From: JAJRXG01 sp964470035
GTDB taxonomy: Bacteria > Bacteroidota > Bacteroidia > Chitinophagales > Saprospiraceae
DNA length: 5,537 nucleotides
Direction: 5' to 3'
NCBI GenBank assembly: GCA_964470035.1
Contig: CAYYBR010000268.1
Span: forward strand, 1 to 5,537
Numbering within the stretch: the stretch's first letter is position 1; the number at the start of each line of letters is the position of its first letter. Position numbers and translations under genes: made by a program. Of this stretch, positions 1 to 5,537 are shown piece by piece. A model generated the notes under the pieces. It was given only the letters and a program-made list of their open reading frames with translations, did no database searches and was not told the DNA's origin.

Positions 1-2495
1 CCTCCTGTTACCTCTAATCTAGCATTGGGAGTTGTAGTACCTATGCCTACATCTCCGTCAGGTTCTACTATGAAGTTACCCCCGGTAAATGTCCCATCCA
101 CTGCTCCAGATGCGCCCAAAACTATACCGCCTTCTGACCAAAAATCGTTTTCAAGGATATCTACGCCCCATACAGGTGCACCACCGTCAGCTGTGCGACC
201 CGAGATCCAATTCTTATCAACTGATGGGTTTATCGGTGCCGTATAAGCGATATCCACCAAACTAAATCCATCTTCGTGTAAAGTGACACTATTATCAGCA
301 CCTTCAAAGGTTAGGGTATTTCTATCTAAATCAACTATACGATCTCCTTCTAATGAACCATCTGTATTATAGATATTATCAGAGCTTCCTAGAATAGGCG
401 AAAGATCTAATGTTTGAAGACCATTAACATCATTTTCTAGTCCTATCTGGAGTTCATTCCCCACAAGACCAAGTGAATCAATGATCTGATCATCAGAATC
501 ATCGCCCGGAACAAAAGTGGCGCCATCAAAAACCAGAATCTGCCCATCGACGATAGTGGAAGCTGAAACATCCATGAGGTCTTCTAGTAAACTGTTAGAG
601 GCGGGAGTAGCCCTAACTCTAAACCAGGCAGAGGCCCGGCCAGATATACCTTCAGGAGAAACTGAGATCGTTCTGAAGTTCAGCACATCTCCTGCACTTA
701 TTTTCAAAGGAACAGGGAAAGTACTGTGGTCATTTTCTTCTCCGGAAATTACAACTTCGTACCCCGGCTGTTCAGCACTATTTACAACTATCCTCACTGT
801 TGATTCATCACCCCCTTCGTGATCTAAAGTCATGGCCCATAGTTCGCAGTCAAGGGGTATTACTATACCATGACCATTCGGAGTGTTATCTCCATTACCA
901 AATGCCCACTCAAACTGATTATTACCTAGTGCTGTAGACTCTTCTGCGAAAATTTCAAAAATCGTATACCCATTGTTGGTTGGTTCTGGGACAAAGTTGA
1001 CTCCATCAAATGCCAAGATATCTCCAGCCGTAGGGGTTGTGGTTGTGACATCAACATCATCGTGAAGGTCTATGCTTCCTCTTCTGAGTGTATCTAAATC
1101 AATAGCGCGTAACACATCATCTTCTATTCTAATTTGAAGAGAATCATTAACAACTGCCAGAGAATCTATAGTTTGATTATCACTCCCAATCGATGATAAG
1201 TCCACGGCTTGTAATCCATTTGCATCTCCTTCTATCCTTATCTGCAGTTCCTGGCCCACTACAGCAAGGGAGTCTATTATCTGGTCATCCGACTCATCGA
1301 GATATATTCCATCTGTATCAAAGACTATGTCGTTGCCCGCTGTTGTAGAGATAATAGGTATGTCAATCGTGGGGACACCATCATCCTCTAGGCTTAAGTT
1401 CAATCCACTTAAAGTGAATGTACTGACATCAAAAACTTGGTCGTCGCTCCCAACCGCATCTGGATCAATCTCTATCAAGTCTCCATCTGACTCAACTCCT
1501 ATTAGGTTGGTCAATACTCCACTTCTAAGACCACCTCCATAGTTATATAATCTGATGCGATCATTTGCTAAGACACCTAATGCCGGAACGTTATTCTGTC
1601 TCAGAATCAAGTTTTGGTCCCCTACAGTACTAATGAATCCTGAGTTGTTATTAGTAGTAATTCTTAATTCAGCTCCCGATGTATCAGTAAGTTGGAATAC
1701 AGGAAAAGGGCCAAACATTCTTATATCTCCATCATTTTGAAACTCTACAAGTGCGCCTTCGTCAGTACCCTGATATCTCAAAAAGTTGCCTCCAGAGCTA
1801 ATAATTCGATTATTGAGTAAAGTACCGTTGTCAGTATAAATATTTAAGGTATCTCTAATATCCCCAAGGTCGATCCCTATATATGGCACCCTATCACCTC
1901 TTAAAGAAAGTTGGATTTCATCATTTTCGACTAAAAAGGTGTCGATAGCTGGTGTGACTTCAATTACGTCACCTTCACTATCAACACCTAAGAGATAGCT
2001 CTCAGACCCGATATAATTACCTGATCCATAGTCTGAGAACCTAACAGTACCACCTTCTACATCAAGCTTTGCTTCTGGAGTTGGGTCGCCTATCCCCAAG
2101 AAGCCATCACTCGTGATAACAACATCACTCGAACCATCGAAAGTGAGTTGAAAACCGTTCATAGTGACAACCCGATCTTGTGAAAGAGTACCGTTATGTC
2201 TATATATCGAAGAATCGATAACTACTCCTTGAACTAAGCAGTCCCAGTCAGATCCAGTATAAATCTGTAAGCAGTTATCAGTTGTATTGTAGATAATATG
2301 AGATTCATCCCATCCGATCTGGGCATCTCTTTGTGTAGTTGTTAGTCTTGGAGGGAGGATCCCACTAGAGTCACTCTCAATCTCTAGCATTGAGGCCCTG
2401 TCTATTGTAAAGACATTGGCACCTATCTTTTGCTGTGCTTTGCCAAGTGTGACAAACAGCAAGCAGGTCGCGACTGTGAGGATGGTTCTTAACAT
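1..2495 (-). CDS. Secreted modular fibre-like surface protein, C-terminal part outside window (gene A)
   Basis: This frame is open from an ATG at 2495 to the left edge, giving 831 visible residues; the C-terminus is missing. Residues 1-20 form a signal peptide (MLRTILTVATCLLFVTLGKA, cut before QQ). Residues 23-90 match the Bacteroidota surface-protein head: SMLEIESDSSGILPPRLTTT, then IIYNTTDNCLQIYTGSDW. Next come repeated modules: 'IYxxnGTLxxxR ... LxFxG' near 95-137, 217-258 and 706-742; 'YGxGxxxG ... LlGVdSxGDvIE' near 151-180 and 313-342; and 'SDDQIIDSLxvVgxELQIriE' at 402-437, 438-470 and 667-701. A distinct beta-rich domain lies at about 508-631 between two similar linkers. The visible part ends in GIGTTTPNARLEV, which in related proteins often stands just before a fibre tip or Peptidase_S74 domain, so such a domain may follow outside the window. 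Family knowledge supports export and cell-surface fibre formation; ligand and exact role are unknown. Gene B's terminator upstream suggests its own promoter. ATG 2495 is chosen because the signal peptide starts there. Confidence 0.88.
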   Translation of the reverse strand, partial: MLRTILTVATCLLFVTLGKAQQKIGANVFTIDRASMLEIESDSSGILPPRLTTTQRDAQIGWDESHIIYNTTDNCLQIYTGSDWDCLVQGVVIDSSIYRHNGTLSQDRVVTMNGFQLTFDGSSDVVITSDGFLGIGDPTPEAKLDVEGGTVRFSDYGSGNYIGSESYLLGVDSEGDVIEVTPAIDTFLVENDEIQLSLRGDRVPYIGIDLGDIRDTLNIYTDNGTLLNNRIISSGGNFLRYQGTDEGALVEFQNDGDIRMFGPFPVFQLTDTSGAELRITTNNNSGFISTVGDQNLILRQNNVPALGVLANDRIRLYNYGGGLRSGVLTNLIGVESDGDLIEIDPDAVGSDDQVFDVSTFTLSGLNLSLEDDGVPTIDIPIISTTAGNDIVFDTDGIYLDESDDQIIDSLAVVGQELQIRIEGDANGLQAVDLSSIGSDNQTIDSLAVVNDSLQIRIEDDVLRAIDLDTLRRGSIDLHDDVDVTTTTPTAGDILAFDGVNFVPEPTNNGYTIFEIFAEESTALGNNQFEWAFGNGDNTPNGHGIVIPLDCELWAMTLDHEGGDESTVRIVVNSAEQPGYEVVISGEENDHSTFPVPLKISAGDVLNFRTISVSPEGISGRASAWFRVRATPASNSLLEDLMDVSASTIVDGQILVFDGATFVPGDDSDDQIIDSLGLVGNELQIGLENDVNGLQTLDLSPILGSSDNIYNTDGSLEGDRIVDLDRNTLTFEGADNSVTLHEDGFSLVDIAYTAPINPSVDKNWISGRTADGGAPVWGVDILENDFWSEGGIVLGASGAVDGTFTGGNFIVEPDGDVGIGTTTPNARLEVTG
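393..497 (-). repeat. Third, dispersed copy of the DDQIIDSL module in gene A
   Basis: Residues 667-701 repeat the module found twice at 1086-1292, including SDDQIIDSL, NELQI and NGLQTLDLS, which matches NGLQAVDLS of the first copy. It follows directly after the second FDGxxFVPG linker, so the module also occurs on the far side of the inserted beta-rich domain. Confidence 0.65.
600..977 (-). other. Beta-rich inserted domain within gene A
   Basis: Residues about 507-632 differ in character from the repeat modules around them. They include aromatic and hydrophobic beta segments (FEWAFGNG, GIVIPLDCELWAMTL, STVRIVVN, GYEVVISG, ISAGDVLNFRTISV, ASAWFRVRA) and a conserved-looking 'aGDvLnFRT'. The pattern fits a jelly-roll type fibre head as found in phage tail and bacterial surface proteins. 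It is framed by the linkers DILAFDGVNFVPEP and QILVFDGATFVPGD. No ligand can be predicted. Confidence 0.5.
1086..1292 (-). repeat. Two tandem copies of a 33-36-residue module in gene A
   Basis: Residues 402-437 and 438-470 both run 'SDxQxIDSLAVVxxxLQIRIExD ... ID/VDL'. A third copy lies at 393-497 (residues 667-701: SDDQIIDSLGLVGNELQIGL). Gene B has a short relative, DNQLIDSL, at residues 143-150. The periodic hydrophobic and polar pattern suits a repeating fibre shaft segment; the structural role is inferred. Confidence 0.7.
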
Positions 2496-2634
2496 TCTTG
2501 GCACGTTAACCGCATATCGCACTAACTGACTACCCTTATAGGATCAATATAGGAAGTCAACCAGGTTTGCTTCTAACAACGCTAATATATAGAAATATCT
2601 ATAATTTAATATTTTTTATAATATGTCTTTTAAA
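2496..2634 (-). promoter_or_regulatory. Leader and presumed promoter region of gene A
   Basis: This 139-bp stretch separates the gene B terminator from the gene A start. It is strongly AT-rich at 2580-2640, resembling an UP element or curved DNA, and contains a 6-bp inverted repeat TATAGA/TCTATA (2588-2593 and 2598-2603). On the minus strand, TTGACTTCCTATA is followed directly by the similar TTGATCCTATA. No clear Bacteroidota -7 element (TAnnTTTG) was found and no Shine-Dalgarno precedes the ATG. That a promoter lies here is inferred only from the upstream terminator. Confidence 0.4.
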
Positions 2635-2667
2635 TAAAAAAGCCCTGCTAACTAGTTAACAGGGCTT
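2635..2667 (-). terminator. Rho-independent terminator of gene B
   Basis: On the minus strand a stem AAGCCCTG / CAGGGCTT, with an inner TTAAC...GTTAG portion that can extend the pairing, is followed by a run of six T and then ATTT. It begins 27 bp after the TAA stop of gene B and is correctly oriented for it. It separates gene B from gene A, so gene A probably has its own promoter in 2496-2634. Confidence 0.88.
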
Positions 2668-2693
2668 ATATAAATGCTAAGAATTGTTATTCT

Positions 2694-4385
2694 TTACTCT
2701 GTCTCATTGCTTTTATTAACGGCATGAGAAGATTCTCCTTTCATATCTTTTAGGATCCCACTAAGAGATTCTACCTCTAAGAGCACAGCAGATAAAACCG
2801 CTTGCTGTGTTTGTATGAGCAGTGCCTGTTGTTCTATCTGATCTTGCTGTTCTTTGATAGCCTCATTTAGCAGAGCTGTTATCTTGGCATAGTCTACTGC
2901 TTTATACCCATCACCATAGGTTTGAACAACTTCTGGGAGTATTTCTTCTACATTCTGAGCTATAAATCCAACTTGCTTCGATTTTGAGAAGTTGCGATTC
3001 TTGAATTCTTCCACTCTCCAGTCATATGTGACACCATCGAGCTGTAACACTTTATCAAGTGCAGAATCTATTTTGCGGATGTTCTTTTTAAATCTTCTAT
3101 CTGAACTTGAGTGAACTCGTCTTGCAAGTATGTCTCCATTCACTTCTAGCTTCACATCTGATGGATTCGCTCCAGTACTATTGGGAGTGAAAGAAGTAGT
3201 TCCGATAGCTACTCTTCCGTCACTCGCTATAACCGTAGTATCAGTTGATCCGGCAAACCTTAGATCAAACGAACCCATGGTCATTGTTCTCTCACTTGTA
3301 AGAGTACCGTTATGTTTATATATAACACTATCTTCTTCTGTCCCAAGTATTGATCCTGCTGATACATTGATAACATTACCATTAGCATCTAAGCCGAGAA
3401 TGTTGTTGAAACTAGTTTCTATCGGTAGAGCGGGATATTCATCCAGCGTCAATATTCCTATAAGACCTATGCTGTCTGTAGAGGCATCTATAGTTACGTT
3501 TCCATTTGTTGAAGTTATACTAACTTCTCCATCTGAAGAAATTGATGTATTGCCAGTCGAGCTAAATGTGGTATTTGAGCTACTTACATTAAAGGAATCT
3601 ATTCCTGTGAAGTCAAGACTATTGCCATCTCCTGTTACTGTTCTATCCTCATCTAGTGAACCATCACTCCTGTAAAAGACTAGGTCTCTTAACACGGCCG
3701 CAGTGTCTTCTAATTGAAAATCAGTAGCAAAAACGTTTCCTAATTCGATCTGTGATACTGCTCTATCTGCTGGGTCTATGGCCGGATCTCTATTCTCGAA
3801 AAATCTCAGTATTGTCTGATCTCCAGCTCCATTAACTATGAGTGCAATTTCGTCGATTAGCTCGTTGATCTGAATCGTATCTAAATCTGAATCCACATCT
3901 GCACTGACATCATTGATGAGAGTTCTTATGGTATTCAAAGAATCTATCAATTGGTTGTCTGTAGTGAAAATGGAATCTAATCTGGTTAGATCTATATCTC
4001 CAAAAGTGTTAGTACCATTAAATAAGGAAATAACTGCTGTTGAAGAAGTTGTCTGTAGATCTAGTGTCAATGGAAATTCAAGGACCTCACCTAAGGTGTT
4101 TGTACCTAAAAAATAGTTTTGTGATCCCGTAAATTGACCAAGACCATATCCATATAGCTTTAGCATCATGGCATCCACACTTGGCACATTGGTTACAGTG
4201 CTGTTCGTTATACCAATCTCCAGGCTATCAGTAACAATAAATAATTCTCCGGCTCGCTCCATTTCGAGCAATCTTTCTTCGCCTAGTTCAAGTGGTCGAT
4301 CTCCTATCTTCACCTGAGCTGTGGCCCATTGAGTACATCCTAGTATAAAGCTCACCACTAGGAGTAACTTTGTAGTTTTCATCAT
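2694..4385 (-). CDS. Secreted fibre-like protein with C-terminal Peptidase_S74 autochaperone domain (gene B)
   Basis: Complete gene of 563 residues. Residues 1-23 are a signal peptide (basic MMKTTK, hydrophobic LLLVVSFILG, cut at ATA before Q24). Residues 74-104 hold the 'YGyGxxxGxxxyfLGtxxxGEVLEF' module, and 143-150 DNQLIDSL as in gene A. Residues 264-308 are short Ser/Thr/Gly/Asn repeats (SISSDGEVSITSTNGNVTID) resembling a triple-stranded beta-helix. A 'VIYKHNGTL' module at 354-395 leads to the C-terminal Peptidase_S74 domain from about 425, with SSDRRFKKNI (predicted Ser428 and Lys433), GFIAQNVEEILPEVV and YAKITALLNEAIKEQQ, then a coiled coil to about 547. In this family the domain drives trimer folding and cleaves itself off before the serine; here that would release 136 residues. 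Two adjacent ATGs (4385 and 4382) both keep the signal peptide. A terminator lies 27 bp after the stop. Surface fibre or adhesin is an inference; there is no T9SS tail domain. Confidence 0.92.
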   Translation of the reverse strand: MMKTTKLLLVVSFILGCTQWATAQVKIGDRPLELGEERLLEMERAGELFIVTDSLEIGITNSTVTNVPSVDAMMLKLYGYGLGQFTGSQNYFLGTNTLGEVLEFPLTLDLQTTSSTAVISLFNGTNTFGDIDLTRLDSIFTTDNQLIDSLNTIRTLINDVSADVDSDLDTIQINELIDEIALIVNGAGDQTILRFFENRDPAIDPADRAVSQIELGNVFATDFQLEDTAAVLRDLVFYRSDGSLDEDRTVTGDGNSLDFTGIDSFNVSSSNTTFSSTGNTSISSDGEVSITSTNGNVTIDASTDSIGLIGILTLDEYPALPIETSFNNILGLDANGNVINVSAGSILGTEEDSVIYKHNGTLTSERTMTMGSFDLRFAGSTDTTVIASDGRVAIGTTSFTPNSTGANPSDVKLEVNGDILARRVHSSSDRRFKKNIRKIDSALDKVLQLDGVTYDWRVEEFKNRNFSKSKQVGFIAQNVEEILPEVVQTYGDGYKAVDYAKITALLNEAIKEQQDQIEQQALLIQTQQAVLSAVLLEVESLSGILKDMKGESSHAVNKSNETE

Positions 4386-4420
4386 CGGTCTAATGTTTTC
4401 TTAGCATTTAATTAAAGACA

Positions 4421-4439
4421 ACCACGCATACGCGTAGGT
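4421..4439 (-). repeat. Short hairpin in the gene B leader
   Basis: The arms ACCACGC (4421-4427) and GCGTAGGT (4432-4439) pair over seven bases with one bulged base at 4436 and a 4-nt loop. The hairpin is GC-richer than its surroundings and lies 36-54 bp upstream of the gene B start. It could be an operator half-site pair or an mRNA leader hairpin. It has no T run, so it is not a terminator. Confidence 0.35.
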
Positions 4440-4447
4440 ATCAGTGC

Positions 4448-4486
4448 TTACTGCTAGTGGGGATGGGTATTACTGCATGTGGGGAT
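4448..4486. repeat. Pair of 17-bp direct repeats with 22-bp period, upstream of gene B
   Basis: The plus-strand copies are TTACTGCTAGTGGGGAT (4448-4464) and TTACTGCATGTGGGGAT (4470-4486), matching at 15 of 17 positions, with starts 22 bp apart (two helical turns). They lie 63-101 bp upstream of the gene B ATG. This spacing suits a dimeric regulator bound on one face of the DNA, as with LytTR-type response regulators; that identity is only an inference. Confidence 0.6.
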
Positions 4487-4536
4487 AGTGAAGCGATATG
4501 TGACTATCGATTCGAGCACAAGTATAATGGTATTTT

Positions 4537-4562
4537 ACATATTAAAGAAATTTTTAATATGT
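4537..4562. repeat. Perfect 10-bp AT-rich inverted repeat
   Basis: The arms ACATATTAAA (4537-4546) and TTTAATATGT (4553-4562) are exact reverse complements around a 6-bp centre. The repeat lies just beyond the gene C terminator, and immediately upstream of the weak TATACTTG box at 4519-4526, where an operator could sit. On the plus strand it is followed by five T, but the stem has only one G-C pair, so it would be a poor terminator. Confidence 0.5.
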
Positions 4563-4570
4563 TTTTCTGA

Positions 4571-4606
4571 AAAAGAAAAAGCCCCCCTTCTATTAAGAAG
4601 GGAGGC
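4571..4606 (-). terminator. Rho-independent terminator of gene C
   Basis: On the minus strand a 10-bp stem (GCCTCCCTTC / GAAGGGGGGC, one G-T wobble) with a 6-nt loop TTAATA is followed by TTTTTCTTTT. It lies about 60 bp after the gene C stop. Read on the plus strand, the stem is not followed by a T run, so it works only for the minus strand. Confidence 0.92.
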
Positions 4607-4665
4607 TAAACCTATAATTTGAACTTTTCGATGAACCTAATCTTCATCTGATAAAGCGAGGTCAC

Positions 4666-4686
4666 TCATCGCTCATCGCTCATCGC
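4666..4686. repeat. Three tandem copies of a 7-bp unit over the gene C stop codon
   Basis: TCATCGC occurs three times exactly at 4666-4672, 4673-4679 and 4680-4686. On the coding strand this is GCGATGA three times, read as Ala-Met-Ser-Asp-Glu-Arg-stop. Because 7 is not a multiple of 3, the copy number decides where translation ends. Confidence 0.85.
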
Positions 4687-5537
4687 CTTAAAGTCCTTTC
4701 TTATTTGCCTAATTTCCTCTAACAACTGATTGTTGAGGTCTATGACTGTTTGTAGTTCTCCATTAAGCTCATTTATTTGAGACTGTTGTTCTTTGATCGC
4801 TTCATTAAGTAGTGCGGTAAGTTTTGAGTAGTCGATACTCTTATAACCATAAGCATCTGTCTTTACTACTTGTGGTATAACCTCTTCAACATTCTGCGCT
4901 AAAAATCCAAGTTGAGATTTAGTCGGGAAGTTCCTATTAGTGAACTCTTCTGTCTTAAAATTATATGTTACACCTTCTATAGCTAACACCTTATCAAGAG
5001 CATTTTCAACTTGACTAATGTTCTTTTTGAATCTCGCATCAGAACTTGCATGTACTTGGATCGCCAAGATATCACCATCAACATCCAACCTGATGTCCTC
5101 TGCAGTACCCGTACCCGTCATCACAAAGCTTCTTCCTATAGCCATCCTTCCATCACTAGTGATAACTATTGTGTCCGCATCATCCGGACTAACAAAGTGT
5201 AGATCATGTGGTGTTGCTACAGTACCCATCGTCATAAATCTCTGGTCTGTAAGTGTACCATCATGTGTGTAGATCGTACTGTCTTCCTGTGCCGCTAGAA
5301 CTTCATTTACGTCTATATCTATCAATACTCCATCAGCAGTTGAACCTATTATTGTTGTAAAAGTCTCTGTATCATCAACTCCAAACCCATCGCCTTGTAC
5401 TACATTACTCAGCTGTACACTGTCTGCATTGATATCAAATGTCCCTATTCCGTCAAAGTCTAAATCAAAGCCCGCTCCCGTTAGTACTCTATCTTCAACT
5501 AGTGTCCCATCATGCGTATAGATCGTACTATCTGGTT
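4666..5537 (-). CDS. Fibre-like protein with C-terminal Peptidase_S74 domain, N-terminal part outside window (gene C)
   Basis: The frame is open from the right edge to a TGA at 4666-4668, with 289 visible residues. The true start lies outside; the TTG at 5323-5325 is only an internal leucine, because the homology to gene B continues upstream of it. Two 'DSTIYTHDGTL' modules occur, encoded near 5500-5535 and 5250-5285. The second is followed by VITSDGRMAIG and DVDGDILAIQVH, and then by the Peptidase_S74 domain: SSDARFKKNI (predicted nucleophile Ser at 5041-5043 and Lys at 5026-5028), GFLAQNVEEVIPQVV and YSKLTALLNEAIKEQQ. A coiled coil (INELNGELQTVIDLNNQLLE) ends the protein. By hand count about 61 of 94 domain residues match gene B, so these are tandem paralogues. 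Gene B's beta-helix stretch is absent here. Autocleavage would release a 125-residue chaperone. The last codons and the stop lie inside a 7-bp tandem repeat. Export and trimerisation are inferred from the family. Confidence 0.9.
   Translation of the reverse strand, partial: PDSTIYTHDGTLVEDRVLTGAGFDLDFDGIGTFDINADSVQLSNVVQGDGFGVDDTETFTTIIGSTADGVLIDIDVNEVLAAQEDSTIYTHDGTLTDQRFMTMGTVATPHDLHFVSPDDADTIVITSDGRMAIGRSFVMTGTGTAEDIRLDVDGDILAIQVHASSDARFKKNISQVENALDKVLAIEGVTYNFKTEEFTNRNFPTKSQLGFLAQNVEEVIPQVVKTDAYGYKSIDYSKLTALLNEAIKEQQSQINELNGELQTVIDLNNQLLEEIRQIRKDFKAMSDER
5252..5529 (-). repeat. 29-bp direct repeats inside gene C
   Basis: The segments 5252-5280 and 5501-5529 match at 26 of 29 bases and are 249 bp apart, exactly 83 codons, so the reading frame is the same. 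Both encode STIYTHDGTL. This is the most similar pair of module copies at DNA level within the gene and suggests a fairly recent internal duplication or gene conversion. Confidence 0.7.

Larger units (their letters stand above)
4386..4570 (-). promoter_or_regulatory. Leader and presumed promoter region of gene B
   Basis: This gap between the gene C terminator and the gene B start must hold the gene B promoter if transcription stops at that terminator. No perfect TAnnTTTG box exists. The nearest match on the minus strand is TATACTTG at 4519-4526, one mismatch from the consensus and also close to a TATAAT-type -10, but without a clear upstream element. Use of that box would give a leader of roughly 125 nt containing the direct repeats at 4448-4486. 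The A-rich AAGAAAACATTAG before the ATG fits Bacteroidota translation starts that lack a Shine-Dalgarno. Confidence 0.35.

Noticed and set aside
517..822. Plus-strand open frame of 101 codons, and other short plus-strand frames at 25-246, 1327-1542, 1555-1740, 3913-4116 and 5011-5272
   Set aside because: All are antisense to the three minus-strand genes, lack family features, and have no promoter or terminator support.
2500..2530. Possible shared element TATGCG-GGTT between the leaders of genes A and B
   Set aside because: The likeness (ATATGCGGTTAAC and GTATGCGTGGTTGTC) is short, needs a gap and lies at different distances from the two starts, so chance is a sufficient explanation.
3130..3675. 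Plus-strand open frame of 181 codons
   Set aside because: It lies wholly antisense to gene B, which has clear homology, a signal peptide and a terminator. The translation has no recognisable motif and looks like a shadow of the coding frame.
4317..4385. Gene B as a lipoprotein, from ILGC at residues 14-17
   Set aside because: Leucine at the -2 position is poor for a lipobox, and a good signal peptidase I site (ATA before Gln24) follows.
4523..4528. Plus-strand TATAAT as a promoter
   Set aside because: No suitable -35 element precedes it and no plus-strand gene lies downstream; in AT-rich gaps such hexamers are expected by chance.
4666..5325. Gene C starting at TTG 5325 as a complete 219-residue protein
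   Set aside because: The frame stays open to the right edge, and upstream codons encode another copy of the same module aligned with gene B, so the gene is longer and TTG is an internal leucine.
1..5537. Prophage tail-fibre region
   Set aside because: Peptidase_S74 domains are common in phage, but genes A and B have export signals and the Bacteroidota surface-protein head, and no other phage gene is visible. Flanking sequence could change this view.

Overview
The window looks like chromosomal DNA of a member of the Bacteroidota. Three features point that way. The secreted proteins carry the 'SsGiLPPRlTTtQRdA ... iiYNTtdnclqiYtGsdW' head and the 'GIGTTTPNARLEV' tail typical of that phylum's surface proteins. 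The start codons lack a convincing Shine-Dalgarno sequence. The DNA is moderately AT-rich with AT-rich gaps. No genus can be named from the sequence, and I see no phage structural, packaging or lysis gene.

All coding sequence is on the minus strand, so genes are read from right to left. There are three genes of one kind. Gene C (right edge to 4666) has its 5' part outside the window. Gene B (4385 to 2694) is complete, with 563 residues. Gene A (2495 to the left edge) has 831 visible residues and its 3' part is outside. Genes B and C end in a Peptidase_S74 domain, the intramolecular chaperone known from phage tailspikes and fibres, with an intact Ser-Asp-x-Arg-x-Lys motif and a terminal coiled coil. 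Gene A ends at the window edge just after a 'GIGTTTPNARLEV' motif of the kind that often precedes such a domain. Genes A and B begin with signal peptides. The three are best read as a tandem family of secreted, probably trimeric, fibre-like surface proteins built from shared short modules.

The gaps are 2496-2693 and 4386-4665. Each begins, in the direction of transcription, with a strong rho-independent terminator serving the gene to its right (2635-2667 for gene B, 4571-4606 for gene C). Each gene is therefore probably transcribed on its own. The gap before gene B also holds a pair of 17-bp direct repeats with 22-bp periodicity, a short hairpin and a perfect 10-bp AT-rich inverted repeat, all possible regulatory sites. 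No RNA gene, insertion sequence, CRISPR array or plus-strand gene is supported.

The points most worth a second look are: the modular make-up of the paralogues, including a separate beta-rich domain in gene A framed by two copies of one linker; a 7-bp tandem repeat exactly over the stop codon of gene C, whose copy number sets the C-terminus; and the direct repeats upstream of gene B.
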